Below, piece after piece: positions 34,997-42,034 of a DNA stretch of 64,000 nucleotides. The notes under the pieces are model-generated. The model did not search any database and had not been told where the DNA came from. It saw nothing but the letters and a program-made list of their open reading frames with translations. The position numbers and the translations under genes were made by a program. The DNA comes from Streptomyces glomeratus. Its GTDB lineage: Bacteria; Actinomycetota; Actinomycetes; Streptomycetales; Streptomycetaceae. The stretch spans positions 1 to 64,000 of the forward strand of contig NZ_JAKEEB010000034.1 in the NCBI RefSeq assembly GCF_021462825.1, written 5' to 3'. Position 1 is the first letter of the stretch; every line of letters begins with the position of its first letter.

Positions 34997-35605
34997 TCAC
35001 GTGAAGAACACCACCAGCATGCTGACGGCGAAGCCGATGACGCCTGCCACGATCAGTACGTAGACGGTGCGGAGCAGGCCCTGGCCGGCCGCCTGCCCGG
35101 AGCGGTGGACGTCGGAGGCGCCGCCGAAGGCGAAGCCTGTGGCGGTGAAGAAGAGGCCGAGGGCGAGGGGGACCAGGGCGCCGAACCACCACGCGCAGCC
35201 GACGGCGACGGCGCCGACCCAGCCGCTGTCCAGCTCGTAGGAGGTGTCGCCGGTCTTGCGGGCCTCCAGGACATGGCCGCGCTGGTAGAGGGCATCGCTC
35301 TTGAGCTCGGCGTTGAGGTCCTTGACGATGCCGTCGTCGGCGGTGAAGGTGCCGTAGCACCATCTGGTCTTGGTCCGCTTCCGCGAACTGCTCGCCGTGC
35401 TCCGGTACTTGTAGTCGACGGTGCAGGTCTGGACGGTGAGCTTGCCCGGTGTGGACGTGGCGTAGGTATAGGGGCCGAGATAGGCGCCGAGGGCCAGAAG
35501 GACGAGGCCTACGAGGAGCAGGCCGGCGCCGATGAGCCGGCCGAGGCCCGTTCGCTCTCCGGGTGCGGCGGCGTTCGTCGCGGCGTTCCCGTGTACTTGT
35601 GCCAT
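34997..35605 (-). CDS. Membrane protein, paralogue family copy 1 (DUF3592-like layout)
   Basis: 202 residues from ATG 35605 (AGGAG upstream). A membrane helix (LIGAGLLLVGLVLLALGAYL) is followed by an outside domain with GKLTVQTCTVDYKYR, WCYGTFTADDG and a Cys pair, then further helices (ALVPLALGLFFTATGF; VYVLIVAGVIGFAVSMLVVF). The pattern G-x-LTV-x2-C, then C-x-G-x-F-x3-DG, is shared with 35640-36221 in part and with 39334-39990. A DUF3592-like protein is possible. The function is unknown. Confidence 0.72.
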   Translation of the reverse strand: MAQVHGNAATNAAAPGERTGLGRLIGAGLLLVGLVLLALGAYLGPYTYATSTPGKLTVQTCTVDYKYRSTASSSRKRTKTRWCYGTFTADDGIVKDLNAELKSDALYQRGHVLEARKTGDTSYELDSGWVGAVAVGCAWWFGALVPLALGLFFTATGFAFGGASDVHRSGQAAGQGLLRTVYVLIVAGVIGFAVSMLVVFFT

Positions 35606-35639
35606 TGGGGGATGACTCCTCAGAGTGCGGATACGGGCA

Positions 35640-36221
35640 TCACAGGGCGAGTGAGCATACGAGCGCCGCCAGGACGCCCACGGCGGCGACGCCGCCCAGG
35701 ACGGGGCCGGTGACGGTCGGGGCCGGCAGGCGCTGCCAGGAGTCCGCGAGGCCGGGGCCGTTGCGGGCGCCGAAACCGGTGAGAAGGCAGTAGATGCCGA
35801 ATGCCAGCAAGGAGAGGCAGATCGCAAGGAGAGCGGCGTCTTTTCCGGGGGCCCGGTCCTGAGGCTGCTGGAAGGTGTCGTCCACCTGTACAACGGGAAT
35901 TTTCGCCCCGGTTTCGAAACGCGATGAAGTCTGCACCACTACGTCTTGGTAGGCGGCCCCACCGTGCTGTGCGGTCCAGGTTCCGGTGCAGCTGAACTTG
36001 AGTTCCGTGGTACGCCGGTGTGTGCCGTAATGGGTCTTCGTGTGTGTTTCGCATGAAGAAACGGTGAGGATTCCATCCGTGCCCTCGCCGGCGAGTTCGC
36101 TGCGCAGTTCCGGAATGGTCACGGCGGCGACCACCGCGGCCACGAGAAGCAGCCCCAAGCCGAGGAGTCTTCCCACCCACAGGCTCCCTGTGCTGCCATA
36201 ACGCGGCTGTACTGTCACCAC
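35640..36221 (-). CDS. Membrane protein, paralogue family copy 2
   Basis: 193 residues from GTG 36221 (AGGGGG upstream; GTG 36218 equally possible). A helix (LLGLGLLLVAAVVAAVTIPE) leads to an outside domain with GILTVSSCETH, then LKFSCTGTW, the same two-Cys arrangement as its neighbour at 34997. Two later helices (AALLAICLSLLAFGIYCLLT; VLGGVAAVGVLAALVCSLAL) complete it. The two genes are tandem and co-oriented, 34 bases apart. No known function. Confidence 0.7.
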   Translation of the reverse strand: MVTVQPRYGSTGSLWVGRLLGLGLLLVAAVVAAVTIPELRSELAGEGTDGILTVSSCETHTKTHYGTHRRTTELKFSCTGTWTAQHGGAAYQDVVVQTSSRFETGAKIPVVQVDDTFQQPQDRAPGKDAALLAICLSLLAFGIYCLLTGFGARNGPGLADSWQRLPAPTVTGPVLGGVAAVGVLAALVCSLAL

Positions 36222-36348
36222 TGTTGGTCGTCCCCCTGGGTAACTTGACGATCTCTTGACTAGCGGGTTGGCTGGGTCGTGCGCGAGGAGTCTAAGGTAT
36301 CGGTCTGTCGTCCAATTTGACCTGCAGCAAGGGAAGTTCGGGGGATCG

Positions 36349-36675
36349 ATGGCGTTCGACACCTTTAGCGTAGAGACGGCTGTGCTCCGTGAGCAGGGGC
36401 TGAACTTCATCGACCTCGGGGGCGATTTCGCGAACGCCTCCAAGCGGCTTCAAGACACTCTTGAAGGGCTTGGAGAGCCATGGGCGGACGCGGATTTCGG
36501 GGAGCTCTTCGGCGAGGTCTACACGCCGATTCGCGACGGAATCCTCACATCGATGGACAGCCTTGCGAAACGGGTCCAGCAGATCGGGCACAACCTCCAG
36601 GACATGGCGCGTGACTACGACGGATCGGACACGTCGAACAGCGGCCTGCTGAACGGGATTTCAGGCCGACTCTAA
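36349..36675 (+). CDS. WXG-like partner protein of the CpnT-type module A
   Basis: 108 residues from ATG 36349 (GGGG upstream). The turn has Trp45 (EPWADADFGELFGEVY) instead of WXG, and Tyr90 to Asp94 (DYDGSDTSN) is a YxxxD signal. It aligns well with the protein at 55446-55847 (FGELFGEVY / FGVVYEGLRDG-type core and SMDSLAKR / SMGSLAER). Each of the two is followed by a WXG100_2/CpnT-type gene, so it is probably the dedicated partner of 36701-37843. Confidence 0.8.
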   Translation: MAFDTFSVETAVLREQGLNFIDLGGDFANASKRLQDTLEGLGEPWADADFGELFGEVYTPIRDGILTSMDSLAKRVQQIGHNLQDMARDYDGSDTSNSGLLNGISGRL

Positions 36676-36700
36676 TCAAACCAAATACGGGGCTATTGGC

Positions 36701-37843
36701 ATGTCGCTCACTCTGCCCAGCGAGCTTGTCTGGGTGCTCGACCTCCTCGGTTACAGCTGGCCTGAGGCCGACGAAGAAGCACTGCATGAGGTCGCCGAGG
36801 CCTGGCGGAATTTCGGCGCGCAACTCGAAGAGATCCAGACGCAGGGCGAACGCTTCGCCCGCACCGTCGTCTCCAGCAACGTCGGCATGGCCGTCGACGG
36901 CTTCAGCAAGGTCTGGGGCGCCTACACCGGCGCGAACGGCGAGGACAGCTACATCCCGGACGCGAGGACAGCGTGCGAGGTGCTCGCCGTGGCCTTCGAC
37001 GCGGCCGCGCTGGCGGTACTCACGGCGAAGCTGGCCGTGATCGCGCAACTCGTCGCCCTGGCCGTGGAGATCATAGCGGCGCAGGCGTCGGCTCCCTTCA
37101 CCTTCGGACTGTCCGAGATCGGCGCCCTGGGCGCGACACAGTCCGCACGGTTGATCGTCCGGGAGTTGCTGGACAAGCTCAAGAAGGAGATCGTGGAGGC
37201 GATCACCAAGGCCATGGAACACGCTTCCATGGACGCCCTCAAGAAGATCGCCAAGCAGCAGCTCGAGAAGATCACCAAGGAGAAGGTCAAGCAGTACGCC
37301 AAGGAGCAGATCAAGGAGCAGGCCAAGCAGTTCGTCCAGGAAAAGGTGGTCGGCGCCGCCAAGGACAAGGCCAAAGAGGCCGCCATCGGTATGGCCCAGA
37401 ACGTCGGCCGGCAGAGCATCGAGACCTACTTCGACGCACGGTCCGGCATCGATCTCGGAGAGACGGCAGACGTCGCCAAGACGGCGGCCGGCGAGTATGC
37501 GGACGGCCTCAAGAACGAGGTCACCGGGGGCGAGGGATCGGCCTTCGCCGACTACACGGACCTGAACTCGCATGTGGACAACGCCGTGGACACCGCGACG
37601 GAGAAAGTCACCGGGACGGTCGGGGCCCGTGTACAGCACGGTGCCGACGCGCTGGCCGGACACGGTGCCCGTACGACGCCGGCGTCCGACGGGGCCGAGG
37701 CGGCAGCGTCCGCGGAGGGATCCGGCTCCTCGGGCACCCCGCCTGCGTCCAACAGGACCGCGGCCACCGCCTCCGCGGCACGCTCCGGCTCCTCGCACGC
37801 CACGGGGAGCACGGACGAGTGGGCTCGAAACGAGTTCGGATGA
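36701..37843 (+). CDS. WXG100_2 (CpnT N-terminal-like) substrate without a recognisable toxin domain
   Basis: 380 residues from ATG 36701. Residues 1-200 match the N-terminal domain of the 1677-residue toxin at 50083-55116: LPSELVWVLDLLGYSWPEAD, GFSKVWGAY, VIAQLVALAVEIIAAQASAP and FTFGLSEIGALGATQSARLI. Next is a Lys/Glu helical rod (AKQQLEKITKEKVKQYAKEQ), then an Ala/Ser/Gly tail ending EWARNEFG. No catalytic domain follows. It may be a structural substrate, or a toxin that lost its tip. Confidence 0.8.
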   Translation: MSLTLPSELVWVLDLLGYSWPEADEEALHEVAEAWRNFGAQLEEIQTQGERFARTVVSSNVGMAVDGFSKVWGAYTGANGEDSYIPDARTACEVLAVAFDAAALAVLTAKLAVIAQLVALAVEIIAAQASAPFTFGLSEIGALGATQSARLIVRELLDKLKKEIVEAITKAMEHASMDALKKIAKQQLEKITKEKVKQYAKEQIKEQAKQFVQEKVVGAAKDKAKEAAIGMAQNVGRQSIETYFDARSGIDLGETADVAKTAAGEYADGLKNEVTGGEGSAFADYTDLNSHVDNAVDTATEKVTGTVGARVQHGADALAGHGARTTPASDGAEAAASAEGSGSSGTPPASNRTAATASAARSGSSHATGSTDEWARNEFG

Positions 37844-37860
37844 CGCCGCCGCCGTTTGTC

Positions 37861-37980
37861 ACCGCCTTGGCCACTTCACCGCCTGACCACCTTTACCGCC
37901 TGAACACCTTCACCGCCTCGGCCACCGTCACCGCCTCGGCCACCTTCACCGCCTTGACCACCTTCACCGCCCTCACCGTC
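37861..37980. repeat. 17-18 bp minisatellite
   Basis: About seven imperfect tandem copies of a unit like ACCGCCTCGGCCACCTTC fill the space between the CpnT-like gene (stop 37843) and the gene at 38013. Units of 17 and 18 bases mix, so it is not kept in frame and is non-coding. Confidence 0.85.
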
Positions 37981-38012
37981 GACAGGGTCGACAGGAAGGA
38001 TGCGCCGGATCC

Positions 38013-38414
38013 ATGACCGCGGACCGGGAGATCCAGGACGAGGAACTCATGGGGATCGCTCACGACTCCGAGCAGGCGCTGCGGCTGCACCGCTCCCTGC
38101 GCACCATCGCCGACGCCACATCACTCGACCCGGCTCTGCGTGACATGGCGCGTGCGGTGCTGAGCGGACGTGTCGGCGTCGAGGACGCCTTCCAGGACGC
38201 GCGTTACACCGAGGCCGTTCACCAGCGGATCCACGAGATTCGCCGGGCGGCCGACGACCGGACGTACGTGGAACGCCGGCAGTCCCAGGACCGTTTCGCG
38301 GACTGGGACGCGCGACAGCAGGCGGAGCTGGACCGCGAACGTGCCGAGCGCGACGCGCCGGTGGGCGCCTCCGGCAGGAGAGGGCGGCCGGCTCAGCGCC
38401 GAGTCTCGGGGTGA
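38013..38414 (+). CDS. Small charged helical protein, paralogue of 40100-40528
   Basis: 133 residues from ATG 38013. Strongly charged and helical, with no membrane segment. The stretch LRDMARAVLSGRVGVEDAFQ parallels GRDMQDAAKRLLSGRLALRE in the protein at 40100, so they are paralogues. The C-terminus is Arg/Asp-rich and disordered. Found only among ESX-substrate genes here; function unknown. Confidence 0.68.
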   Translation: MTADREIQDEELMGIAHDSEQALRLHRSLRTIADATSLDPALRDMARAVLSGRVGVEDAFQDARYTEAVHQRIHEIRRAADDRTYVERRQSQDRFADWDARQQAELDRERAERDAPVGASGRRGRPAQRRVSG

Positions 38415-38536
38415 CTGCATCCTCACGGCGGTACGGGGATGAGGCAGGCGGCCGCCATGGCCGTGGGGCCTTGCCGTAGAGCGCAGGGCCGCTGCCCTCG
38501 TCGGTGCCCCGCGACGCAGGCCCGGCAAGAGCAGCA

Positions 38537-38567
38537 GGGCCGCCCAGGACGCTGACCAGGGCGGCCC
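38537..38567. terminator. Hairpin between convergent genes
   Basis: GGGCCGCCC (38537-38545) pairs with GGGCGGCCC (38559-38567) in the space between the plus-strand stop at 38414 and the minus-strand stop at 38586. A 9-bp stem with a 13-base loop; probably bidirectional. Confidence 0.55.
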
Positions 38568-38585
38568 ACGGTGGCCCACGGCCCT

Positions 38586-39242
38586 TCAGCGCGAGGATGC
38601 GCGCGTACGCTCCCGGTGCCCCTTGCGATCCGGAACGCCCATGTAGCCGGCCGCACGCTCGGTCTCCCCGAACCACAGCCGGGGGACCTGCTGCCGGATC
38701 GCCGTGACCAGTGCCATCCGTGAACTCGCGGGGACGGGCAGGCGGTAGCGCAGCCGCGGGAGGGCGGGGTGCAGTGGTTCCTCGTCGCGGACCAGAGGCC
38801 AGAGGACCGGGTCGTCGCGGTCGATGGGAGCGTTGGGGCACAGCTCGATGGAGTAGATCTTCACTCCGCGCTTGCCGACCTCGCTCCAGTGCAACCCGAC
38901 TCCGGCCAGGCTCTGCCAGGGGATGACGTTCTGCGCCTTGCCGTTGCCGACCCACAGCCCCGTGTGGTCGACGCTCACGCTCGAGTGCCGAGCCGCCCAG
39001 GTGGTGATCAGGCTGGTGACGCCGATGAAGCCCATGAACAGCCCGAGGACGATTCCCCCGATCCCCTTGGGGTTCGGCTCACCGTCCCCGAGGCCGGCGG
39101 CCACCGCTATGCCGCCGAACAGCACGAGGGCACTGATCGTGGTGAGCACGATGCCGAGGGGAATCATCCGCCGCGAGGCTCGCCGGCCGGTGGGCACGAC
39201 GGTGGCGCTGGGGGAGGGGGTGAGCTCGCCGGAAAACGACAT
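38586..39242 (-). CDS. Two-helix membrane protein with PH-like domain
   Basis: 218 residues from ATG 39242. A polar, Ser/Thr-rich start, then two membrane helices (MIPLGIVLTTISALVLFGGI; GIVLGLFMGFIGVTSLITTW). A beta-rich soluble part follows (HSSVSVDHTGLWVGNGKAQN, VIPWQSLAGVGLHW) that looks like a bacterial PH domain, and the tail has a Pro/Arg helix. Such bPH membrane proteins are common in Streptomyces and of unknown role. It lies among ESX accessory genes. Confidence 0.7.
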   Translation of the reverse strand: MSFSGELTPSPSATVVPTGRRASRRMIPLGIVLTTISALVLFGGIAVAAGLGDGEPNPKGIGGIVLGLFMGFIGVTSLITTWAARHSSVSVDHTGLWVGNGKAQNVIPWQSLAGVGLHWSEVGKRGVKIYSIELCPNAPIDRDDPVLWPLVRDEEPLHPALPRLRYRLPVPASSRMALVTAIRQQVPRLWFGETERAAGYMGVPDRKGHRERTRASSR

Positions 39243-39333
39243 GGTGCGAAGTGTAGGGAGCCCCTCAGGGGCCCAGCAGGCCGGGTGCTGACGGCCGACC
39301 TTCCGACGTCAGCCGGGTCGCCACCGGGCCGGG

Positions 39334-39990
39334 TCAGACGAAGTAGCCGACCAGGAACGACACCGCGGCTCCGACAAGCCCCACACCGATCGTCCCGATC
39401 ACGATCGGGCGCGTCACACCCCGTCCCGCCGCCTCCCATGCCGCGTCGAACGAGACGCGGCTCTGGCCGAACGGCGCGTATCCGGTGGCGAGGCAGAAGA
39501 CTCCGAGGCCCGTGAGGACCCAGCCGCCGAAGAAGGCGGCGAAGAAGCGCCAGGCTCGGTCCATACCGCTCTGGACGTAGGCGCCGTCCGCGGAGTCGTC
39601 CGCCGTGGGCGCGTCGGTCTGCTGCACCGACAGTTCGGTGCCCGGCGTGTACCGCTGCCTGACCTGCACCGCGGCGCCCGCGTCCTTGCCCTTGCCGTCG
39701 TCGGACACGAAGCTGCCCTCACAGCGGATGGGGCGCCGGTTCTTGCGGCTGCTGCGGGAGGCGTTGTTCGGGTAGCTCACCTCGCACTGCTTCACCGTCA
39801 GGGTGCCGTGCGTGCCCGCCCAACCCGCCAGGTACGCCCCCTCGTACGCGCCCCATCCGCTCAGGGCGAGGCCTGCGAGGAGGAAGACCAGGCCGCCCGC
39901 GCGGCCGAGGCGGCCGAAGGCTCTGCCGACGAGACCGGCGAGGGAACGGTCGATTCCTTTGCCTTTTCCTATGCCCTGCGTCTGAGCCAT
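39334..39990 (-). CDS. Membrane protein, paralogue family copy 3
   Basis: 218 residues from ATG 39990. A helix (GGLVFLLAGLALSGWGAYEG) precedes the outside domain with GTLTVKQCEVSYPN, then IRCEGSFVSDDG, matching copy 1 (GKLTVQTCTVDY, WCYGTFTADDG). Two C-terminal helices (FFGGWVLTGLGVFCLATGYA; IVIGTIGVGLVGAAVSFLVG) end at the stop. Three related genes within 5 kb point to local duplication and divergence. Role unknown. Confidence 0.72.
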   Translation of the reverse strand: MAQTQGIGKGKGIDRSLAGLVGRAFGRLGRAGGLVFLLAGLALSGWGAYEGAYLAGWAGTHGTLTVKQCEVSYPNNASRSSRKNRRPIRCEGSFVSDDGKGKDAGAAVQVRQRYTPGTELSVQQTDAPTADDSADGAYVQSGMDRAWRFFAAFFGGWVLTGLGVFCLATGYAPFGQSRVSFDAAWEAAGRGVTRPIVIGTIGVGLVGAAVSFLVGYFV

Positions 39991-40099
39991 GACGATGAGG
40001 TCCTTCTCCTCTTCGGCCGGTGGGGGGTCAGCATGGCATCCGTACACGACGGGAGATACTTCGGGTGTCCGAGAGACGAGGGCAGCGAGGAGAAGCGAC

Positions 40100-40528
40100 A
40101 TGACCAGGCGACCCGAGAACTCACCCAGCCCGCACGGCTCTTCGCAGGACCGCGGTGTGCTGGACGAGGCGCTCGAACCGGAGCAGATACGTTCCCTGAA
40201 CTCCGCCCTGCGCAAGCTGTCCGAGACCGAGGGTGCCGGCAGGGACATGCAGGATGCGGCGAAGAGGCTGCTCTCCGGCCGCCTCGCCCTGCGCGAGGCC
40301 CTGGACGACCCCGCGGTGGCACGCGCTCTGGGCGAGGGCATGGCCTCCCTGCGTGGGCAGTGGGAGACGCTCTCCGAGGAGGAGCGCGAGCAGATCAGAC
40401 ACGGGGAGGCGCCGACGAGCGGCGACTCCCCGTCCGGGGCCTCCGAGCCGAGGCGCTCGGAAGACGAGGCCGCGCAGTCCAGGAAGAAGAGCCAGGGGCG
40501 GCACAGCGGCGGGTTCTCGCTGTACTGA
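40100..40528 (+). CDS. Small charged helical protein, paralogue of 38013-38414
   Basis: 142 residues from ATG 40100 (GAGGAG upstream). Helical core ALRKLSETEGAGRDMQDAAK then RLLSGRLALREALDDP, akin to the gene at 38013. The C-terminal third is Ser/Gly/Glu-rich and disordered. It is divergent from the third membrane paralogue and convergent with the SUKH-type gene. No family recognised. Confidence 0.68.
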   Translation: MTRRPENSPSPHGSSQDRGVLDEALEPEQIRSLNSALRKLSETEGAGRDMQDAAKRLLSGRLALREALDDPAVARALGEGMASLRGQWETLSEEEREQIRHGEAPTSGDSPSGASEPRRSEDEAAQSRKKSQGRHSGGFSLY

Positions 40529-40581
40529 GCAAGCAGGGGCGACCGGTGGCGCGGGCGGTGGCCCACCCGGCGCCTCCACGG

Positions 40582-41922
40582 TCAGAACAGCCCGTGCCAC
40601 ATCTGCTCGACGATCAGCGACCACCATGTGTCGGGATTTCCCAGCGCGGAGGGATCGATGGCGGCGAGCTGCTCCTGCAACGCCGCCACCGCCGCTCCCG
40701 CCGCGACCGGGTCCAGGCCACGCATCCGCTGCCGCGTGGTGGCGAGCAGCGCCAGGCAGCGGGCGAAGGCGGCCGCCGATACGTTGATGTAGCGGGCGGC
40801 GGCGGTGACCGGGTCCACGGCCCACACCGCGCCGAGTCCGTCCGGTTCCGTCGAACCGGGCAGGCACTGCACCGCGACCACCGCGACCCCGTCGAACCCG
40901 ATCCGCACCAGGTGGGCCAGGGCGCCGATCCTCTCCTCGGCGGCCGGGCTGCGGCGCTCGCGCAGGTTCGTGGCCACGTCGGTGAACAGGCCGCCGGCCG
41001 GAGGGGCGTCGGGCCGGTCGGCGGTGAAGAAGAGCGGAAGGTCGGCGGGGAGCCCTGCCCAGGTGAGCGTCGACTTGGCGGTCTCGGGCAGCGCACTGTC
41101 GGCGACGTCGTCGGCGTCGTGGCGACGTACGCCCTCCTCCCCGAAGACCTCCACGAGATGGCGCCCGAGGGCCACGTCACGCAACGGCTCCGCGAGCCTC
41201 ACCTGCGCGGGAACGGGAAGACGGTGCGGGCGGGGCGGCGGCTGCTGGCCGGCCATCCGGTGCATGGCCTCGACCTGCTCGACCAGGGCGGCGATGCCCT
41301 CCGCGCGTTCCTCGGCAAGAGTTCCGTAGTTCTGCGTGCAGGACATCTGTGCGTTGCGGAACTGGTTGAGAAGTTCGGCGGTGTAGCCGCCGGGGAGCAG
41401 GCTGGGCCGCAGGTCGGTGTGGATCGCGAGGACACTGCTCTCGGGGACGTTCATACGCCGCAGCTCGGCCCACGCCTGGTACTCGGCGGGAGGCAGGCCC
41501 GGCCCCGAGGTGCGGAAGAGGGTGGTCTCCTCCCCGTTGGCCGGGTCGGTGTAGGTGAAGACGGCGGTGTTGCCGGGGCCCGTGACCGGACGGGCACCCT
41601 GCGCCGGGGCGGCGCTCTGGGGGCCGCCCTGCGCGCCGCCGCCGTGCTTCTGCTGGTACATCCGTACGACCTCCTCCACCGGCACCGACGGCCAGACCGT
41701 CAGCTCGCCGGTACCACGGTCGACGACCCCGCATGCGTCGCCGACGTCGGCGGGCGGCCGGCGCTCCCCGGTCCCCGGGTCCTGCTCGGGGGCCGAGGGC
41801 GCGGCCCACACAACCCAGCCCAGGTCGAACTCCTGCATCCTGACCTCACGGCGCGGCGCCGCCGAGCCTTCCGGGTTGAGCCAACGGTCGGCGATGGCGA
41901 GCGCCTGCTCCTGGCTGGTCAC
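40582..41922 (-). CDS. Imm35-like / inactive deaminase-like / SUKH-4-like fusion protein
   Basis: 446 residues from GTG 41922 (AAGGAG upstream). Residues 1-95 resemble the Imm35/YrhB-type immunity domain (EFDLGWVVWA, then DRGTGELTVWPSVPVEEVVR). The middle (about 125-215) looks like a nucleotide deaminase fold (SSVLAIHTDLRPSLLPGGYT), but HxE is HTD and the Cys pair is missing, so it should be inactive. The C-terminal 190 residues resemble SUKH-4 (LPADLPLFFTAD, late WWSLIVEQMWHGLF). I infer an immunity or toxin-recognition protein; I cannot identify its cognate toxin. Confidence 0.68.
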   Translation of the reverse strand: MTSQEQALAIADRWLNPEGSAAPRREVRMQEFDLGWVVWAAPSAPEQDPGTGERRPPADVGDACGVVDRGTGELTVWPSVPVEEVVRMYQQKHGGGAQGGPQSAAPAQGARPVTGPGNTAVFTYTDPANGEETTLFRTSGPGLPPAEYQAWAELRRMNVPESSVLAIHTDLRPSLLPGGYTAELLNQFRNAQMSCTQNYGTLAEERAEGIAALVEQVEAMHRMAGQQPPPRPHRLPVPAQVRLAEPLRDVALGRHLVEVFGEEGVRRHDADDVADSALPETAKSTLTWAGLPADLPLFFTADRPDAPPAGGLFTDVATNLRERRSPAAEERIGALAHLVRIGFDGVAVVAVQCLPGSTEPDGLGAVWAVDPVTAAARYINVSAAAFARCLALLATTRQRMRGLDPVAAGAAVAALQEQLAAIDPSALGNPDTWWSLIVEQMWHGLF

Positions 41923-41960
41923 GGGGTGGCTCCTTCGAGGTCGGTCGAGGGGGAGGACAG

Positions 41961-42010
41961 GAGTGGAGGAGGGGGAGTGGAGGAGGGGGAGTGGAGGAGG
42001 GGGGGAGGGG
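41961..42010. repeat. Polypurine 14-bp tandem repeat
   Basis: Three exact copies of GAGTGGAGGAGGGG (41961-42002) and a G-rich end lie directly upstream of the fusion gene at 41922, within the short gap to the ATPase stop at 42035. Strand-asymmetric purines could form unusual DNA structure; a purely slippage origin is as likely. Confidence 0.85.
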
Positions 42011-42034
42011 ACGTCTGCGGTGTGTCTGTGAGGC

